Positions 9,994-19,237 of a stretch of DNA of 64,000 nt are shown piece after piece. Source of the stretch: Eubacteriales bacterium (GTDB lineage Bacteria; Bacillota; Clostridia; Christensenellales; Aristaeellaceae); assembly GCA_028705775.1 (NCBI GenBank), contig JAQWCW010000008.1:1-64000 (forward strand), written 5' to 3'. The notes beneath the pieces were generated by a model, which saw only the letters and a list, made by a program, of their open reading frames with translations, did not search any database and was not told where the DNA came from. Within the stretch, counting starts at the first letter, position 1; the number at the start of each line of letters is the position of its first letter. The position numbers and the translations under genes were made by a program.

Positions 9994-12363
9994 CTATTTA
10001 AGCGATACGACGGTAACTCCGTCCTCGCCTTCCCCGTATTTTCCAAGGCGGTACTCCTTGACTACCGGACAGGTTTTCAAGTGCTGCTGAACGCCTTTTC
10101 TCAAAACGCCCGTGCCCTTGCCGTGTATAATGTAAACCGTGTTATACGACGCCATTACCGCCTGCGCGAGATACTGGTCAACCGAAATAAGCGCTTCCTC
10201 AAGATTCATTCCGCGAACGTCGCATTCCAGCTTGACCTGCATTGTTGCTGCGTTGCTGTCCGACTTAACGGTTGTCGATTTGCGCTTTGCCTTTTCCGCA
10301 TGAGGGAGCTGCAGGCGCGAAATATGAACCTTCATTTTCATTATTCCGACCTGAACCTGAACCTCGCCTTTGCCGTCAGGCTCGGAAAGCACCAGCCCGT
10401 GCGCCTCAAGGGACGGTATATCAACGCTCTGCCCCGCCTTAACGGTTTTGAGAGCGCCTACTGCCGGAGCGTCGAGCTTTGCGCCAAGCCCCTCGCGAAG
10501 CTCGTCAACGCCTTTCTCAAGGCGCTTGCGCATAGCCTGAGCTTCATGCTCCTGAAGGCTTCCGCCGTTTTTCTTTAATTGCTTCAGCTCGGACAGTACT
10601 GCCTCAGTTTCGCGCTTTGCGTTTTCAAGCACGCGCTTTGCGTCGTCACGCGCCCTGCGCATATAGATTTCGCGGCGTTCTTCCATCTCCTTGCGAAGCT
10701 TTTCAGCCTCGTCGCGCTGCTTTACGGTTTCCTGCTTCGCTTCCTCGGCAAGCATCCGCTCGCGCTCCGCAATCTGCCTGTGATACTCGGCGTTTGCGAT
10801 AACGTCCTCAAACTTTACCGTTTCATTGCTGAGCAGGCGCTTCGCGTCCTCAATAACCGCCTCCGAAAGCCCCAGCCTGCGGCTGATTTCAAAAGCGTTG
10901 CTCTTGCCCGGAACGCCTATTGACAGGCGATATGTAGGCGAAAGCGTTTCGACATCAAATTCAACGGAAGCGTTCTCTATGCCCTTGGTCGAGAGCGCGA
11001 ACACCTTCAGCTCGCTATAATGCGTCGTAGCAAGCGTTCTGACATGAAGGCTCAGGAGCTTTGAAAGGATTGCCTGCGCAAGCGCCGCGCCCTCCGTAGG
11101 GTCTGTTCCTGCGCCAAGCTCGTCAAACAAAGCCAAGTCGGTCGGCGACACGGTCTGCATAATGGAAACAATGTTCGTCATATGCGAGGAAAAGGTCGAA
11201 AGGCTCTGTTCTATCGACTGCTCGTCGCCGATATCCGCAAAAACCTGAGTAAATACGGAAAGCTCAGTCCCGATATCGGCGGGAACATGAAGCCCCGCCA
11301 TTGCCATAAGCGTAAACAGCCCGACAGTCTTGAGCGTTACGGTTTTTCCGCCGGTATTAGGCCCTGTGATTATCAGCGAAGTGAAATCCTTGCCCATCCA
11401 AAGGGTCAAAGGAACAACCTTTTTCGCGTCAAGCAGCGGATGCCTTCCGCGCACTATGCTTATAAATCCGTTTTCATTAAGTTTGGGGCGAACGGCGAAC
11501 TGCTCGCGGGCAAGAGCGCCCTTTGCAAATATGAAATCAAGCTCAGTAAGAATCTCCAAATCAGCCTGCATTGTGTCCGCTTCCGGCGCAATGAGCTGCG
11601 AGAGCTCATAAAGGATTTTCTCAATCTCCTGCTTTTCCTGAACCTGCAGTTCGCGAATCTGGTTGTTGATTTCAACAACGGCAACAGGCTCGATGAACAG
11701 CGTAGCGCCCGTAACGCTCTGGTCATGCACGATTCCCGGAACGCTTGAGCGATATTCCGCCTTTACCGGAAGAACATAGCGGTCGTTGCGCATCGTGATG
11801 ATTCCGTCCTGAAGATACTTAGAGAGGTTCGACTGCCTGAGATAGCTGCTCAGCTTTTCGCGCACGCGCTCGTTTGCCTGACGGATTGAGCGGCGAATAT
11901 TAAAGAGCGTGACGCTTGCCCTGTCCGCAATCTCATCCTCGGAAAGTATCGCTGTGTCTATTTCCTCCTCGATGGAATGATAGGACACAAGAGATGCGGC
12001 GCGCGCGGTAAGAATGGGAGTGTTTTCGCGTTCGTTTCTCGCAAGCGCCGCCTTGGCTATTGATACCGCCATAAGGAAGCGTTTGATTTCAAGAAGCGCG
12101 CGCGGGCTTAGCGTAGAGCCTTTTGAGGCAAGAGCAAGAGGCGCGGAAACATCCGAAAACTCGATAAGAGGATGCCTGCCGAAATAAGTGAGTATAACAA
12201 GCGCTTCTTCCGTTTCATCAAGCGATTGCTCGATTTCAGAGGCGGTTTCATAAGGTACAAGCTCCATGCATTTCCTTTTGCCCATTTCAGTCAGGGCAAA
12301 GCCGGAAAGCATCGCGCGAATTTTGTTGAATTCAAGTACGCGCAAACTTCTTTCAAGAATCAT
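9994..12363 (-). CDS. mutS2: MutS2 ATPase/endonuclease
   Basis: 789 residues, the usual MutS2 length. It lacks the mismatch-recognition domain of MutS, has the core/clamp region, the ABC-type ATPase with Walker A ITGPNTGGKTVTLKTVGL and Walker B LFDELGAGTDPTEG, a long charged coiled coil near 510-630, and a C-terminal Smr nuclease domain with DVRGMN and the HGKGTG motif. MutS2 acts in suppression of homologous recombination and, in Bacillus, in rescue of collided ribosomes. Ends in TAG. The start at 12363 has AAAGG upstream. Confidence 0.95.
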   Translation of the reverse strand: MILERSLRVLEFNKIRAMLSGFALTEMGKRKCMELVPYETASEIEQSLDETEEALVILTYFGRHPLIEFSDVSAPLALASKGSTLSPRALLEIKRFLMAVSIAKAALARNERENTPILTARAASLVSYHSIEEEIDTAILSEDEIADRASVTLFNIRRSIRQANERVREKLSSYLRQSNLSKYLQDGIITMRNDRYVLPVKAEYRSSVPGIVHDQSVTGATLFIEPVAVVEINNQIRELQVQEKQEIEKILYELSQLIAPEADTMQADLEILTELDFIFAKGALAREQFAVRPKLNENGFISIVRGRHPLLDAKKVVPLTLWMGKDFTSLIITGPNTGGKTVTLKTVGLFTLMAMAGLHVPADIGTELSVFTQVFADIGDEQSIEQSLSTFSSHMTNIVSIMQTVSPTDLALFDELGAGTDPTEGAALAQAILSKLLSLHVRTLATTHYSELKVFALSTKGIENASVEFDVETLSPTYRLSIGVPGKSNAFEISRRLGLSEAVIEDAKRLLSNETVKFEDVIANAEYHRQIAERERMLAEEAKQETVKQRDEAEKLRKEMEERREIYMRRARDDAKRVLENAKRETEAVLSELKQLKKNGGSLQEHEAQAMRKRLEKGVDELREGLGAKLDAPAVGALKTVKAGQSVDIPSLEAHGLVLSEPDGKGEVQVQVGIMKMKVHISRLQLPHAEKAKRKSTTVKSDSNAATMQVKLECDVRGMNLEEALISVDQYLAQAVMASYNTVYIIHGKGTGVLRKGVQQHLKTCPVVKEYRLGKYGEGEDGVTVVSLK

Positions 12364-12468
12364 AAAATCAACCTTTCAAAGGGCATATTTACCCTATCAC
12401 AGAGATATAACAACATCAAGCGGTTTCTATTTAATTTTACAGATTGTTCACCAAGAGGCAATCAGGGA

Positions 12469-14769
12469 TTACTCAAGCGGACGCTTCTCATGCCCGCTTG
12501 TCGCTCCGCTGACCTCGGGAGCTTCTCCTCTTTCAAGCGCCGATATAACGCGCTTTCTTTCGGCATCGCTTTCGCAGGTCAGCTCGGCTAGGCGGGAATT
12601 GCCGCGCTTATCTGCTCGAATTGAGGTTACGGCGCTGTTTAGAAGAATAACTCGGCAGCCGTCGTCAAGCCTAACTGACATAAGAGGGAAACGATATCCC
12701 CGTCTGTCCGTAAGCTCCTTGCCGACAAGCCCTTTTCCGCTTTCACACAGGCGGCAGCTTTCATGCGATTTCCTGCCCATTGCAGTATTCACCGGACAGT
12801 GCCGCAAATGCATAAGCCTTTCCCTTCCGTAGCATTTCACTATCTGCGGAATCGGGGAAGCAATCGAATTCCTTTGGGAATTGCTCATTTCAGGCGACGC
12901 GACATACGCGCTTACTTTAAAGTCGCCAAGGGCATTTGCGGCTTCGACGTTCGTAACCGGAATACCCTGACCGGCTATAACCGGCAAGGAAAAATCGAGC
13001 ATAAGCTGGGACACGTTTTCAAGCATTACAGCCGAGAAAAGCTCGGCGCGCTCGTTTACAAATCGGCAGAGGGCGTGAAGCTGCATATCACTAGCTTCCA
13101 TCGGGAAAACGAATACAGAACCCTTCAGCCTTTCGTCGTCTACCGCCTTTTCAAGCGCTTCTATTGTATAATCGCGCGGGCAATAGCAGAAAAGCGAATT
13201 CTCCCCTATGTTTTCAGCGTCGCTTATTTCGGACGATTTTACATGAAGCATGGCGGATATGTCGATTTTTCCGCGCGAAAAAACGGGAATCATTGGTTTA
13301 GCTGCAGCGGGGCGTGATAAATAAAATGCTTCCTCGCGCAATAAAGACAGCTCGCTCAAGACATCCCTGCGAAGCTTGTTAATCGCGGAAACCTGACAGA
13401 ACGCATTATCGCCCTCAAATTTCAGAGAACCGTACTCAAATACAGTTCCGCCCGTTTTGGATATGGCTTTTTCGGCGCTCTCGCAGTCAAGGCATCGGCT
13501 CTGCGCCGCCATAAGCACTTCGCCGTATTCTACTGCGCGCAATTTTCCGTCAGACGCTGAAAGCATAATCTTTTCGCCCGTAAAAGCGCGGAGCGCAAAA
13601 TCAACCTTTACGCTCTTGGTTTCGCCAAAATAGCTTTCCCTCGCTTGTTTTAGCTGGCGCTCGTCGTCAAGCTTCCATACGGGAATATTTGGCTTCACGT
13701 TTTCGCGAACCCTTATGAGCGCGGTTTCGCCGCCTAATGCGTCTTTTCCCGAATAAATAACATCCTGCTCGCTTTCATGCCTGAACTGAAGCCCGTCGCC
13801 GTTTGAAAGCGGCTTTTGCAAAAGCACCTTAGCTATTCCGTTTTGACATGAAAGCGTTTTGCCCAAATATGTGCCCTCGTGGTTCGGTTTCTCAGGATAA
13901 ATTATATCGGCGTCGGACTTCTTTGCCAGATAGCCCTGCGTAAATCCGCCGCGATTAAAGACTTGCAAAAGCGCGTTTTCGTCAGGCTCATACGCTTTGC
14001 CGGAAAGCGCCGCGTCGATAGCCTGTCTGTATGCGCGGGTAACAACAGCGACATATTCCGCTCGCTTTAGCCGTCCCTCTATTTTCAGCGAAGAAACTCC
14101 CGCCGCGAGCAGTTCGGGAACGCGGCGTATCATGCACAAGTCTCGGGGAGAAAGCAGGTAGCCGCTTGCAAGCCCGTCAATCGAATACTTCATACGGCAG
14201 GGCTGCGCGCAGCGCCCCCTGTTGCCGCTCCTGTTGCCGACCATGCTTGAAAACAGGCATTGACCGCTCATCGCAACACAATGCGCTCCGTGAACGAACA
14301 CCTCGATTTCAAGCCCTTCTTTTGCGCATTCGGCGACGGTTTCCATTGAGCATTCGCGCGCAAGCACGGCTCTCGTCATTCCGATGCTTTTCGCAAACCT
14401 AACTCCTGCGCGGTTATGAATCGCCATTTGAGTGCTTGCGTGCATATTGACATCCGGAAACAAACGCGAAATAAGCCTTGCCGCGCCTATATCCTGAATA
14501 AGCACAGCGTCCGCCTTTGCGTCTCTGATTTCGCCAATGAGCTTTTTTGCTTTCTCAAGCTCGTTTTCAAACACGAGCGTATTGACCGTTACATAAACCC
14601 TTACGCTGCGAAGATGCGCGTAGCTGACAGCCTGCCGAAGCTCCTCGGGTGAAAAGCCTGCCGAAGCGCGCGCAGATAAAGCACTGCAGCCCAAATAGAC
14701 TGCGTCCGCTCCGTTTTGAACAGCCGCAATCAAAGCCTCCATGTTTCCGGCAGGGCTGAGTAGCTCCAA
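12469..14769 (-). CDS. U32-family peptidase / RlhA-like protein
   Basis: 766 residues. N-terminal MELLSPAGNMEALIAAVQNG and the U32 cysteine cluster (FVHGAHCVAMSGQCLFSS, GRCAQPCRM) are clear; the long form carries an extra C-terminal region, as in the RlhA/YdcP group that hydroxylates C2501 of 23S rRNA in Escherichia coli. Whether this protein has that activity is inference. The start is TTG at 14769: the sequence before it reads AAGGAG then five bases, and the family N-terminus begins exactly there. The preceding cyclophilin gene stops one base upstream, so the two are coupled. Confidence 0.88.
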   Translation of the reverse strand: MELLSPAGNMEALIAAVQNGADAVYLGCSALSARASAGFSPEELRQAVSYAHLRSVRVYVTVNTLVFENELEKAKKLIGEIRDAKADAVLIQDIGAARLISRLFPDVNMHASTQMAIHNRAGVRFAKSIGMTRAVLARECSMETVAECAKEGLEIEVFVHGAHCVAMSGQCLFSSMVGNRSGNRGRCAQPCRMKYSIDGLASGYLLSPRDLCMIRRVPELLAAGVSSLKIEGRLKRAEYVAVVTRAYRQAIDAALSGKAYEPDENALLQVFNRGGFTQGYLAKKSDADIIYPEKPNHEGTYLGKTLSCQNGIAKVLLQKPLSNGDGLQFRHESEQDVIYSGKDALGGETALIRVRENVKPNIPVWKLDDERQLKQARESYFGETKSVKVDFALRAFTGEKIMLSASDGKLRAVEYGEVLMAAQSRCLDCESAEKAISKTGGTVFEYGSLKFEGDNAFCQVSAINKLRRDVLSELSLLREEAFYLSRPAAAKPMIPVFSRGKIDISAMLHVKSSEISDAENIGENSLFCYCPRDYTIEALEKAVDDERLKGSVFVFPMEASDMQLHALCRFVNERAELFSAVMLENVSQLMLDFSLPVIAGQGIPVTNVEAANALGDFKVSAYVASPEMSNSQRNSIASPIPQIVKCYGRERLMHLRHCPVNTAMGRKSHESCRLCESGKGLVGKELTDRRGYRFPLMSVRLDDGCRVILLNSAVTSIRADKRGNSRLAELTCESDAERKRVISALERGEAPEVSGATSGHEKRPLE

Positions 14770-14770
14770 T

Positions 14771-15298
14771 TTATCTCCTTCCGGGCAGCTTTGTGAACGG
14801 GTATTCCTTTCCGAAGGTTTCTACGCGTACCGATTTGATTCGCTGCTCCTCATAAGGACGGTCGCTTCTATCTCTTTTTGTATTGACAATTTTATATGCT
14901 TCATCCAAGCCGTCCGTAATCTTTCCGAAAGCCGCATAGCTTCCGTCAAGATGCGGGCTGTCGCTGGTCATGATAAAGAACTGGCTTCCTGCCGAATTGG
15001 GCATCATGCTGCGCGCCATTGAAAGCACGCCCTCGGTATGACGAAGGTCGTTCTTAACGCCGTTCTGGGCAAACTCGCCCTTAATCGCATACCCGGGGCC
15101 GCCCATTCCCGTTCCGTCAGGGTCGCCGCCCTGAATCATAAAGCCGGGAATAACGCGGTGGAAAATAAGCCCGTCATAAAAGCCCTTATTGGCAAGCTCG
15201 ACAAAATTGCCGACAGATTCGGGAGCTATTTCCGGATAAAGCTCGCCCTTCATGACTCCGCCGTTTTCAAGCACCATTTCAAATACGGGATTCTGCAT
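14771..15298 (-). CDS. Peptidyl-prolyl cis-trans isomerase, cyclophilin type
   Basis: 175 residues, a single cytosolic cyclophilin domain with no signal peptide. Landmarks: FHRVIPGFMIQGGDPDGTG, the active-site Arg/Phe in FHRVI, GSQFFIMTSDSPHLDG and AAFGKITDG. Speeds proline isomerisation during folding. Lies 27 bases after proS and one base before the U32 gene, so it is in the proS operon. Confidence 0.95.
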   Translation of the reverse strand: MQNPVFEMVLENGGVMKGELYPEIAPESVGNFVELANKGFYDGLIFHRVIPGFMIQGGDPDGTGMGGPGYAIKGEFAQNGVKNDLRHTEGVLSMARSMMPNSAGSQFFIMTSDSPHLDGSYAAFGKITDGLDEAYKIVNTKRDRSDRPYEEQRIKSVRVETFGKEYPFTKLPGRR

Positions 15299-15325
15299 AT
15301 AATCATACCTCTTTCTTTATTTAAA

Positions 15326-16768
15326 TTAATACGCCTTGGCGAAATACATAACCTTCTTTGCCTTCTTGCCGCAGCAGACGCAGGTATCTCCGAATGCTTC
15401 CGCTTCCTGGTCGAAAGGCATATTGCGGCTTGACGCGCCAAACTTCTCCTTGATTTCGTCCTCACAAGCCCTGTCGCCGCACCACATTGCCTTGGCAAAG
15501 CCGTTCGTAACAGCCGCGCCCAGCTCATCCATATTGGTAACGTTCTTGATATGCTCGGTGCGGAACTTGAGCGCCTGCTCGTACATACCCTTCTGGATTT
15601 CATCAAGAAGCTCGCTTACCTCGTTCTCAAGGTTGTCAAGCGTCAGGACGGTTTTCTCATTGGTATCGCGGCGGCAAGCCATAACCTGATGGTTTTCAAT
15701 ATCTCTGGGGCCCATTTCAAGGCGAAGCGGAACGCCCTTCATTTCCCACTCGTTGAACTTGAAGCCGGGAGAAACCGTATCCCTATCGTCAAGCTTAATC
15801 CTGAAACCGGCATTCTTGAGCCTTTCGAAAACCTTGTTGGTTTCCTCAAGCACGCCTTCCTTATGGAAAGCGATAGGCAGAAGCACTACCTGAATCGGCG
15901 CTATGCGGGGAGGCATACGCAGTCCGCGGTCATCGCCGTGCGCCATAATGATTGCGCCGATAAGGCGAGTTGAAACGCCCCAGCTGGTTTCATAAACGTA
16001 CTCAAGCTTTCCCTCGCGGCTCAGATATTTTATATCATACGCCTCGGCAAAATTCGTGCCGAAATTATGGCTCGTTCCCGCCTGAAGCGCCTTGCCATCC
16101 TGCATCATCGCTTCCATCGAGTAGGTAGCGCGCGCTCCGGCGAACTTTTCCTTATCGCTCTTCTGACCGATGAGCATAGGAATCGCCATTATGTTTTCGG
16201 CTACATCGCGATAGATTTCGAGCATCTGCATGGTTTCCTGCTGCGCTTCCTCGGGAGTTTCATGAATTGTATGACCCTCCTGCCAAAGGAACTCGCTTGT
16301 GCGAAGGAAAGGACGGGTGCTTTTTTCCCAGCGCATTACAGAACACCACTGATTATACTTCATCGGCAAATCGCGGTAGGACTGAACCCACTTGGAATAC
16401 ATCGTGCAGAAGATAGTTTCGCTGGTAGGACGGATTGCGAGCCTTTCCTGAAGCTGCTCCGTTCCGCCTTGCGTTACCCACGCAACCTCCGGCGCGAAGC
16501 CCTCTACGTGTTCCGCTTCCTTGAGAAGCATGGATTCAGGAATAAGCATAGGCATATACACGTTCTGATGCCCCGTTTCGGCAAAGCGCTTATCATACTC
16601 CGCCCTGATACGCTCCCAAAGCGCGAAGCCGTAAGGGCGCATTACCATGCAGCCGCGAACCGGCGCGTAATCGACAAGCTCCGTCTGGAGAATGACATCG
16701 GTATACCACTGGGCAAAATCATCCTGACGGGACGTCAGATGCTGAACAAAATCCTGCTTCTTTGCCAT
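15326..16768 (-). CDS. proS: Proline-tRNA ligase (archaeal/eukaryote-like short form)
   Basis: 480 residues. Class II synthetase motifs are seen: motif 2 in the stretch VMRWEKSTRPFLRTSEFLWQ and motif 3 in HGDDRGLRMPPRIAP. The protein lacks the bacterial editing insertion and ends in AKAY like the archaeal-type ProRS found in many Clostridia. The ATG at 16768 is chosen because GAGGAG lies shortly upstream and the family N-terminus (KKQDFVQHLTSRQDDFAQWY) begins there; the frame upstream is leader RNA. Controlled by the T-box leader just upstream. Confidence 0.95.
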   Translation of the reverse strand: MAKKQDFVQHLTSRQDDFAQWYTDVILQTELVDYAPVRGCMVMRPYGFALWERIRAEYDKRFAETGHQNVYMPMLIPESMLLKEAEHVEGFAPEVAWVTQGGTEQLQERLAIRPTSETIFCTMYSKWVQSYRDLPMKYNQWCSVMRWEKSTRPFLRTSEFLWQEGHTIHETPEEAQQETMQMLEIYRDVAENIMAIPMLIGQKSDKEKFAGARATYSMEAMMQDGKALQAGTSHNFGTNFAEAYDIKYLSREGKLEYVYETSWGVSTRLIGAIIMAHGDDRGLRMPPRIAPIQVVLLPIAFHKEGVLEETNKVFERLKNAGFRIKLDDRDTVSPGFKFNEWEMKGVPLRLEMGPRDIENHQVMACRRDTNEKTVLTLDNLENEVSELLDEIQKGMYEQALKFRTEHIKNVTNMDELGAAVTNGFAKAMWCGDRACEDEIKEKFGASSRNMPFDQEAEAFGDTCVCCGKKAKKVMYFAKAY

Positions 16769-16792
16769 CTTGAAACACTCCTCTGAAATCAA

Positions 16793-17007
16793 TAAAAATG
16801 CCTCCGCCCCATTGCTGGGACGAAGGCAGAGACTTCGCGGTACCACCCGGCTTGACGCAAACGCGCCCGCTTAAAACCTTATAACGGAGGTTTCCGTGCG
16901 TTTTGCGCAGGGCTGGGAGCGTGGGGACGGAGCTAATCGTCTGCCTTTCACCTGTTGGCAGGCTCTCTTTGCGTGGTAAGCGCCGATGTTGCTCATAAAT
17001 GCCCGAT
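16793..17007 (-). promoter_or_regulatory. T-box riboswitch leader of proS
   Basis: Reading the minus strand: the T-box core GGGTGGTACCGCG (16836-16848), then a competing terminator in which GCCTTCGTCCC pairs with GGGGCGGAGGC, followed by a U-run at 16793-16797. Uncharged tRNA should pair with the T-box and free proS from termination. Stem I lies between about 16900 and 17000, with a conserved GGTGAAAGGCAGACGA segment. A CCC proline codon is present around the position expected for the specifier loop, but I could not place the loop with certainty. Confidence 0.92.
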
Positions 17008-17013
17008 GAGCGG

Positions 17014-17042
17014 ATTATAACCGATTAACGGTAAAAAAGCAA
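17014..17042 (-). promoter_or_regulatory. proS T-box promoter
   Basis: On the minus strand TTGCTT (17037-17042), a 17-bp spacer, then TATAAT (17014-17019). The -35 lies 3 bases past the stop codon of the upstream SH3b gene, so the proS leader starts a new transcript right behind it. Confidence 0.8.
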
Positions 17043-17045
17043 GCT

Positions 17046-18143
17046 TTACTTGATGAAATCGTTCACCATATAGCCGGTATATGAGCCGTACTTGACCTTG
17101 CTCCACTGCTTGCCCTTGGATATCACGGTAATCTTTGCGCCGGTAGGCATACGGCAGACGACCTTATATCCGTAATCGGGACCTGAGCGGAGATTGACGT
17201 AAAGGCCTTTAGGCTGAACAACGGTTTTAGTATCCGACGAAACCGAGCCATAGGAAATCATCGAGCTTCTTACATATCCGGTAAGCCCGCTCGAAACAAC
17301 CTTGACCCTTGACCAGTTTGTTCCCGTTTCAATTATAGTAAGGCGGGTTCCGTTGCTTAACTGGGCGATGATATTATCGTCGTCATAAACGGGAAGCTGA
17401 CGCAGATTGAGCCTTCCGGAATTGCCGGTTGATACATAAGCTGTTGACTCAGATGAGCCGCCGGTTGAAAGCATACTGCTTGCCATGTAGCCGGTATAGC
17501 CGTCAACGGAAACCTTCCAGAAGGTGTTGCCCTTGAGCAGCACGTTAACAACCGTGCCGCCCCTGAAGGTCTTGATTACGGAATCATCATAGCTTGGACC
17601 CGAACGCATATTGAGCTTTGAGCTTGAAGCGAGGTTTACGGTAGCCGTTCCCTCACCGCCCGCGGATTTAAGATATTCAGAGCGCATATAGCCGACAAGA
17701 GAGCCGAACTGCACCTTATACCAGCCGCTTGTGTAGGTGCGCAAAAGCGTTCCCTGCGCGCCGTTATAATAGATTGCGAGAACCTTTGCGTCATAGCTCG
17801 GGCTTTCGCGCAGGTTCAGAAACTGCGTGGCTTTCGGGTTTGATACGATAACCGTTCCGGAATCCGAAGCGGTTTTCAGATAGCGTGAATTCATGAAGCC
17901 GTAAACGCCGTCAACGGAAACGCTGTACCAGTTGGAGCTTACCTTTTCGATAAGCATAACCCATGTTCCGTTTTTAAAGGTGTCTACAACACTTCCGTCA
18001 TAGCTCGGCTCATCGCGCATATTGAGCGAGCCGCCGGTGATGACGGCAAATTCGCCCGCAGCGAGCGCCGGAGAAACGCCGCACAGAAGCGTGAGCATAA
18101 TGATTATTGCGGTGACACCAGACAGAACCTTCATTCTCTTCAT
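17046..18143 (-). CDS. Secreted protein with five SH3b repeats
   Basis: 365 residues: a signal peptide (VTAIIIMLTLLCGVSPALAA) followed by five bacterial SH3 repeats of about 60 residues and almost nothing else. Each repeat has the LNMR/LNLR-x-x-PSYD core, for example GSLNMRDEPSYDGSVV and YVNLRSGPDYGYKVV, and ends in a GYM/GFM motif. SH3b repeats usually bind peptidoglycan peptides; no catalytic domain is present, so it may be a wall-binding or targeting protein. The ATG at 18143 has GGGAGG 8 bases upstream. TATAAT at 18189-18194 (minus strand) is a likely -10; no good -35 seen. Confidence 0.88.
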   Translation of the reverse strand: MKRMKVLSGVTAIIIMLTLLCGVSPALAAGEFAVITGGSLNMRDEPSYDGSVVDTFKNGTWVMLIEKVSSNWYSVSVDGVYGFMNSRYLKTASDSGTVIVSNPKATQFLNLRESPSYDAKVLAIYYNGAQGTLLRTYTSGWYKVQFGSLVGYMRSEYLKSAGGEGTATVNLASSSKLNMRSGPSYDDSVIKTFRGGTVVNVLLKGNTFWKVSVDGYTGYMASSMLSTGGSSESTAYVSTGNSGRLNLRQLPVYDDDNIIAQLSNGTRLTIIETGTNWSRVKVVSSGLTGYVRSSMISYGSVSSDTKTVVQPKGLYVNLRSGPDYGYKVVCRMPTGAKITVISKGKQWSKVKYGSYTGYMVNDFIK

Positions 18144-18279
18144 ACCTATAACCTCCCGGCGGCGCGATGAAACGAACCGCTTTATGATATTATAACGTAT
18201 GTCAGAGAGGATTTGTTGCTCCAAAAGGCACTTAACAGAATTGTTATAAATTTCTGAACATTTTTTAAGGCTCCGTTAT

Positions 18280-19077
18280 TCATGTTTCAAGCACTTTTTC
18301 ACTGCCCTCAAGAGCCGATGCGATGTCGCGCCTCAGCACGTTAAGGCTTTCAAGAAGGCTCGGCGCTTTTGCGGCGCGCTCCATATCCGGCATATCATCG
18401 AATTGCTTCAGGTACAGAAGCGTATCCCTCATTCTGCTTTCGCATCCCTCAAGCCTTCGCTCAAGCACCTGCGACTTAATCCTCTCCAAATCGTTCTTGA
18501 CCTTGAGCCTGTCAAGCCTAAGCTGCAAGTCCTCCGCCCTCTCGCTGTCCCTTGCGTGCATATAGAGAATTTGCAGCCCCGAAAGCATTTCGGAAAGAAT
18601 CTGCTCGTTGCGCGGCGCTTCCCTGCCCGTTTGTTCCTTGACGCTTACGGAGCGCAGCTCCGAGCCGTTTTTGATATCAAGGCTCGGATTTGCCTTTATC
18701 AGCGAGCGATATTTATTCTGATAGCGCAGCATTCTCTTTCTGTCGCCGCCCGCAAGCTCCATTACAGCGCCTCTTACGCTCGCGCCCTCAAGCCTGCGCC
18801 GTTTTACATATTCCATCAGCTTATCGCATTCATCCTGAGTAAAAGGAGTAAAGCGCGGCCCAATCGTTTCGCCGCAGCCTTCTCCGGAACGCTGAAGCTG
18901 ATAAAAGTAATTGCGGATACTGTTTGGCTTTCGTCCAAGCTTGAAAGCGCAGCGCTCAAAAGCCGATTTCAGCGGACTCCCTTCCTCCTGAGCCGCCTGT
19001 ACCTCGCTCAAAAGAATATTCTTCTCCTCGTCGTTCCATCCGGAACGACCCCGCTTTTCTGACGTGCTTTGCTGCAT
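18280..19077 (-). CDS. Myb/SANT-like DNA-binding protein with coiled-coil tail
   Basis: 265 residues. The N-terminus (SGWNDEEKNILLSEVQAAQE, then FKLGRKPNSIRNYFYQL) looks like a Myb/SANT helix-turn-helix resembling the RsfA-type regulators of sporulating Bacillota. A second similar block may follow at about 70-130 (FTQDECDKLMEYVKRRRLEG). The C-terminal 100 residues are charged and heptad-like, suggesting a coiled coil. No specific family recognised with confidence. It is divergent from the SpoIID-like gene. Start 19077 chosen for the GGGGCGGGG tract upstream; the frame opens further upstream to 19182, but those residues look non-coding. Confidence 0.65.
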   Translation of the reverse strand: MQQSTSEKRGRSGWNDEEKNILLSEVQAAQEEGSPLKSAFERCAFKLGRKPNSIRNYFYQLQRSGEGCGETIGPRFTPFTQDECDKLMEYVKRRRLEGASVRGAVMELAGGDRKRMLRYQNKYRSLIKANPSLDIKNGSELRSVSVKEQTGREAPRNEQILSEMLSGLQILYMHARDSERAEDLQLRLDRLKVKNDLERIKSQVLERRLEGCESRMRDTLLYLKQFDDMPDMERAAKAPSLLESLNVLRRDIASALEGSEKVLET

Positions 19078-19237
19078 TATCCCCGCCCCTTTCACTGTTC
19101 CGCCATAATAAGCCCCTCGGTCGACGGAACAGATATAAACTCTATACTGAGAGTATGTGCTGTTAACGCCGTAAATATTCACATACCGCAGATACGTTTA
19201 TCATACAGTATTATCGAATACAGGCTTTGGAGGTTCT

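Noticed and set aside
12763-13317. 184-codon plus-strand frame inside the U32 gene
   Set aside because: Antisense shadow of a well-supported gene.
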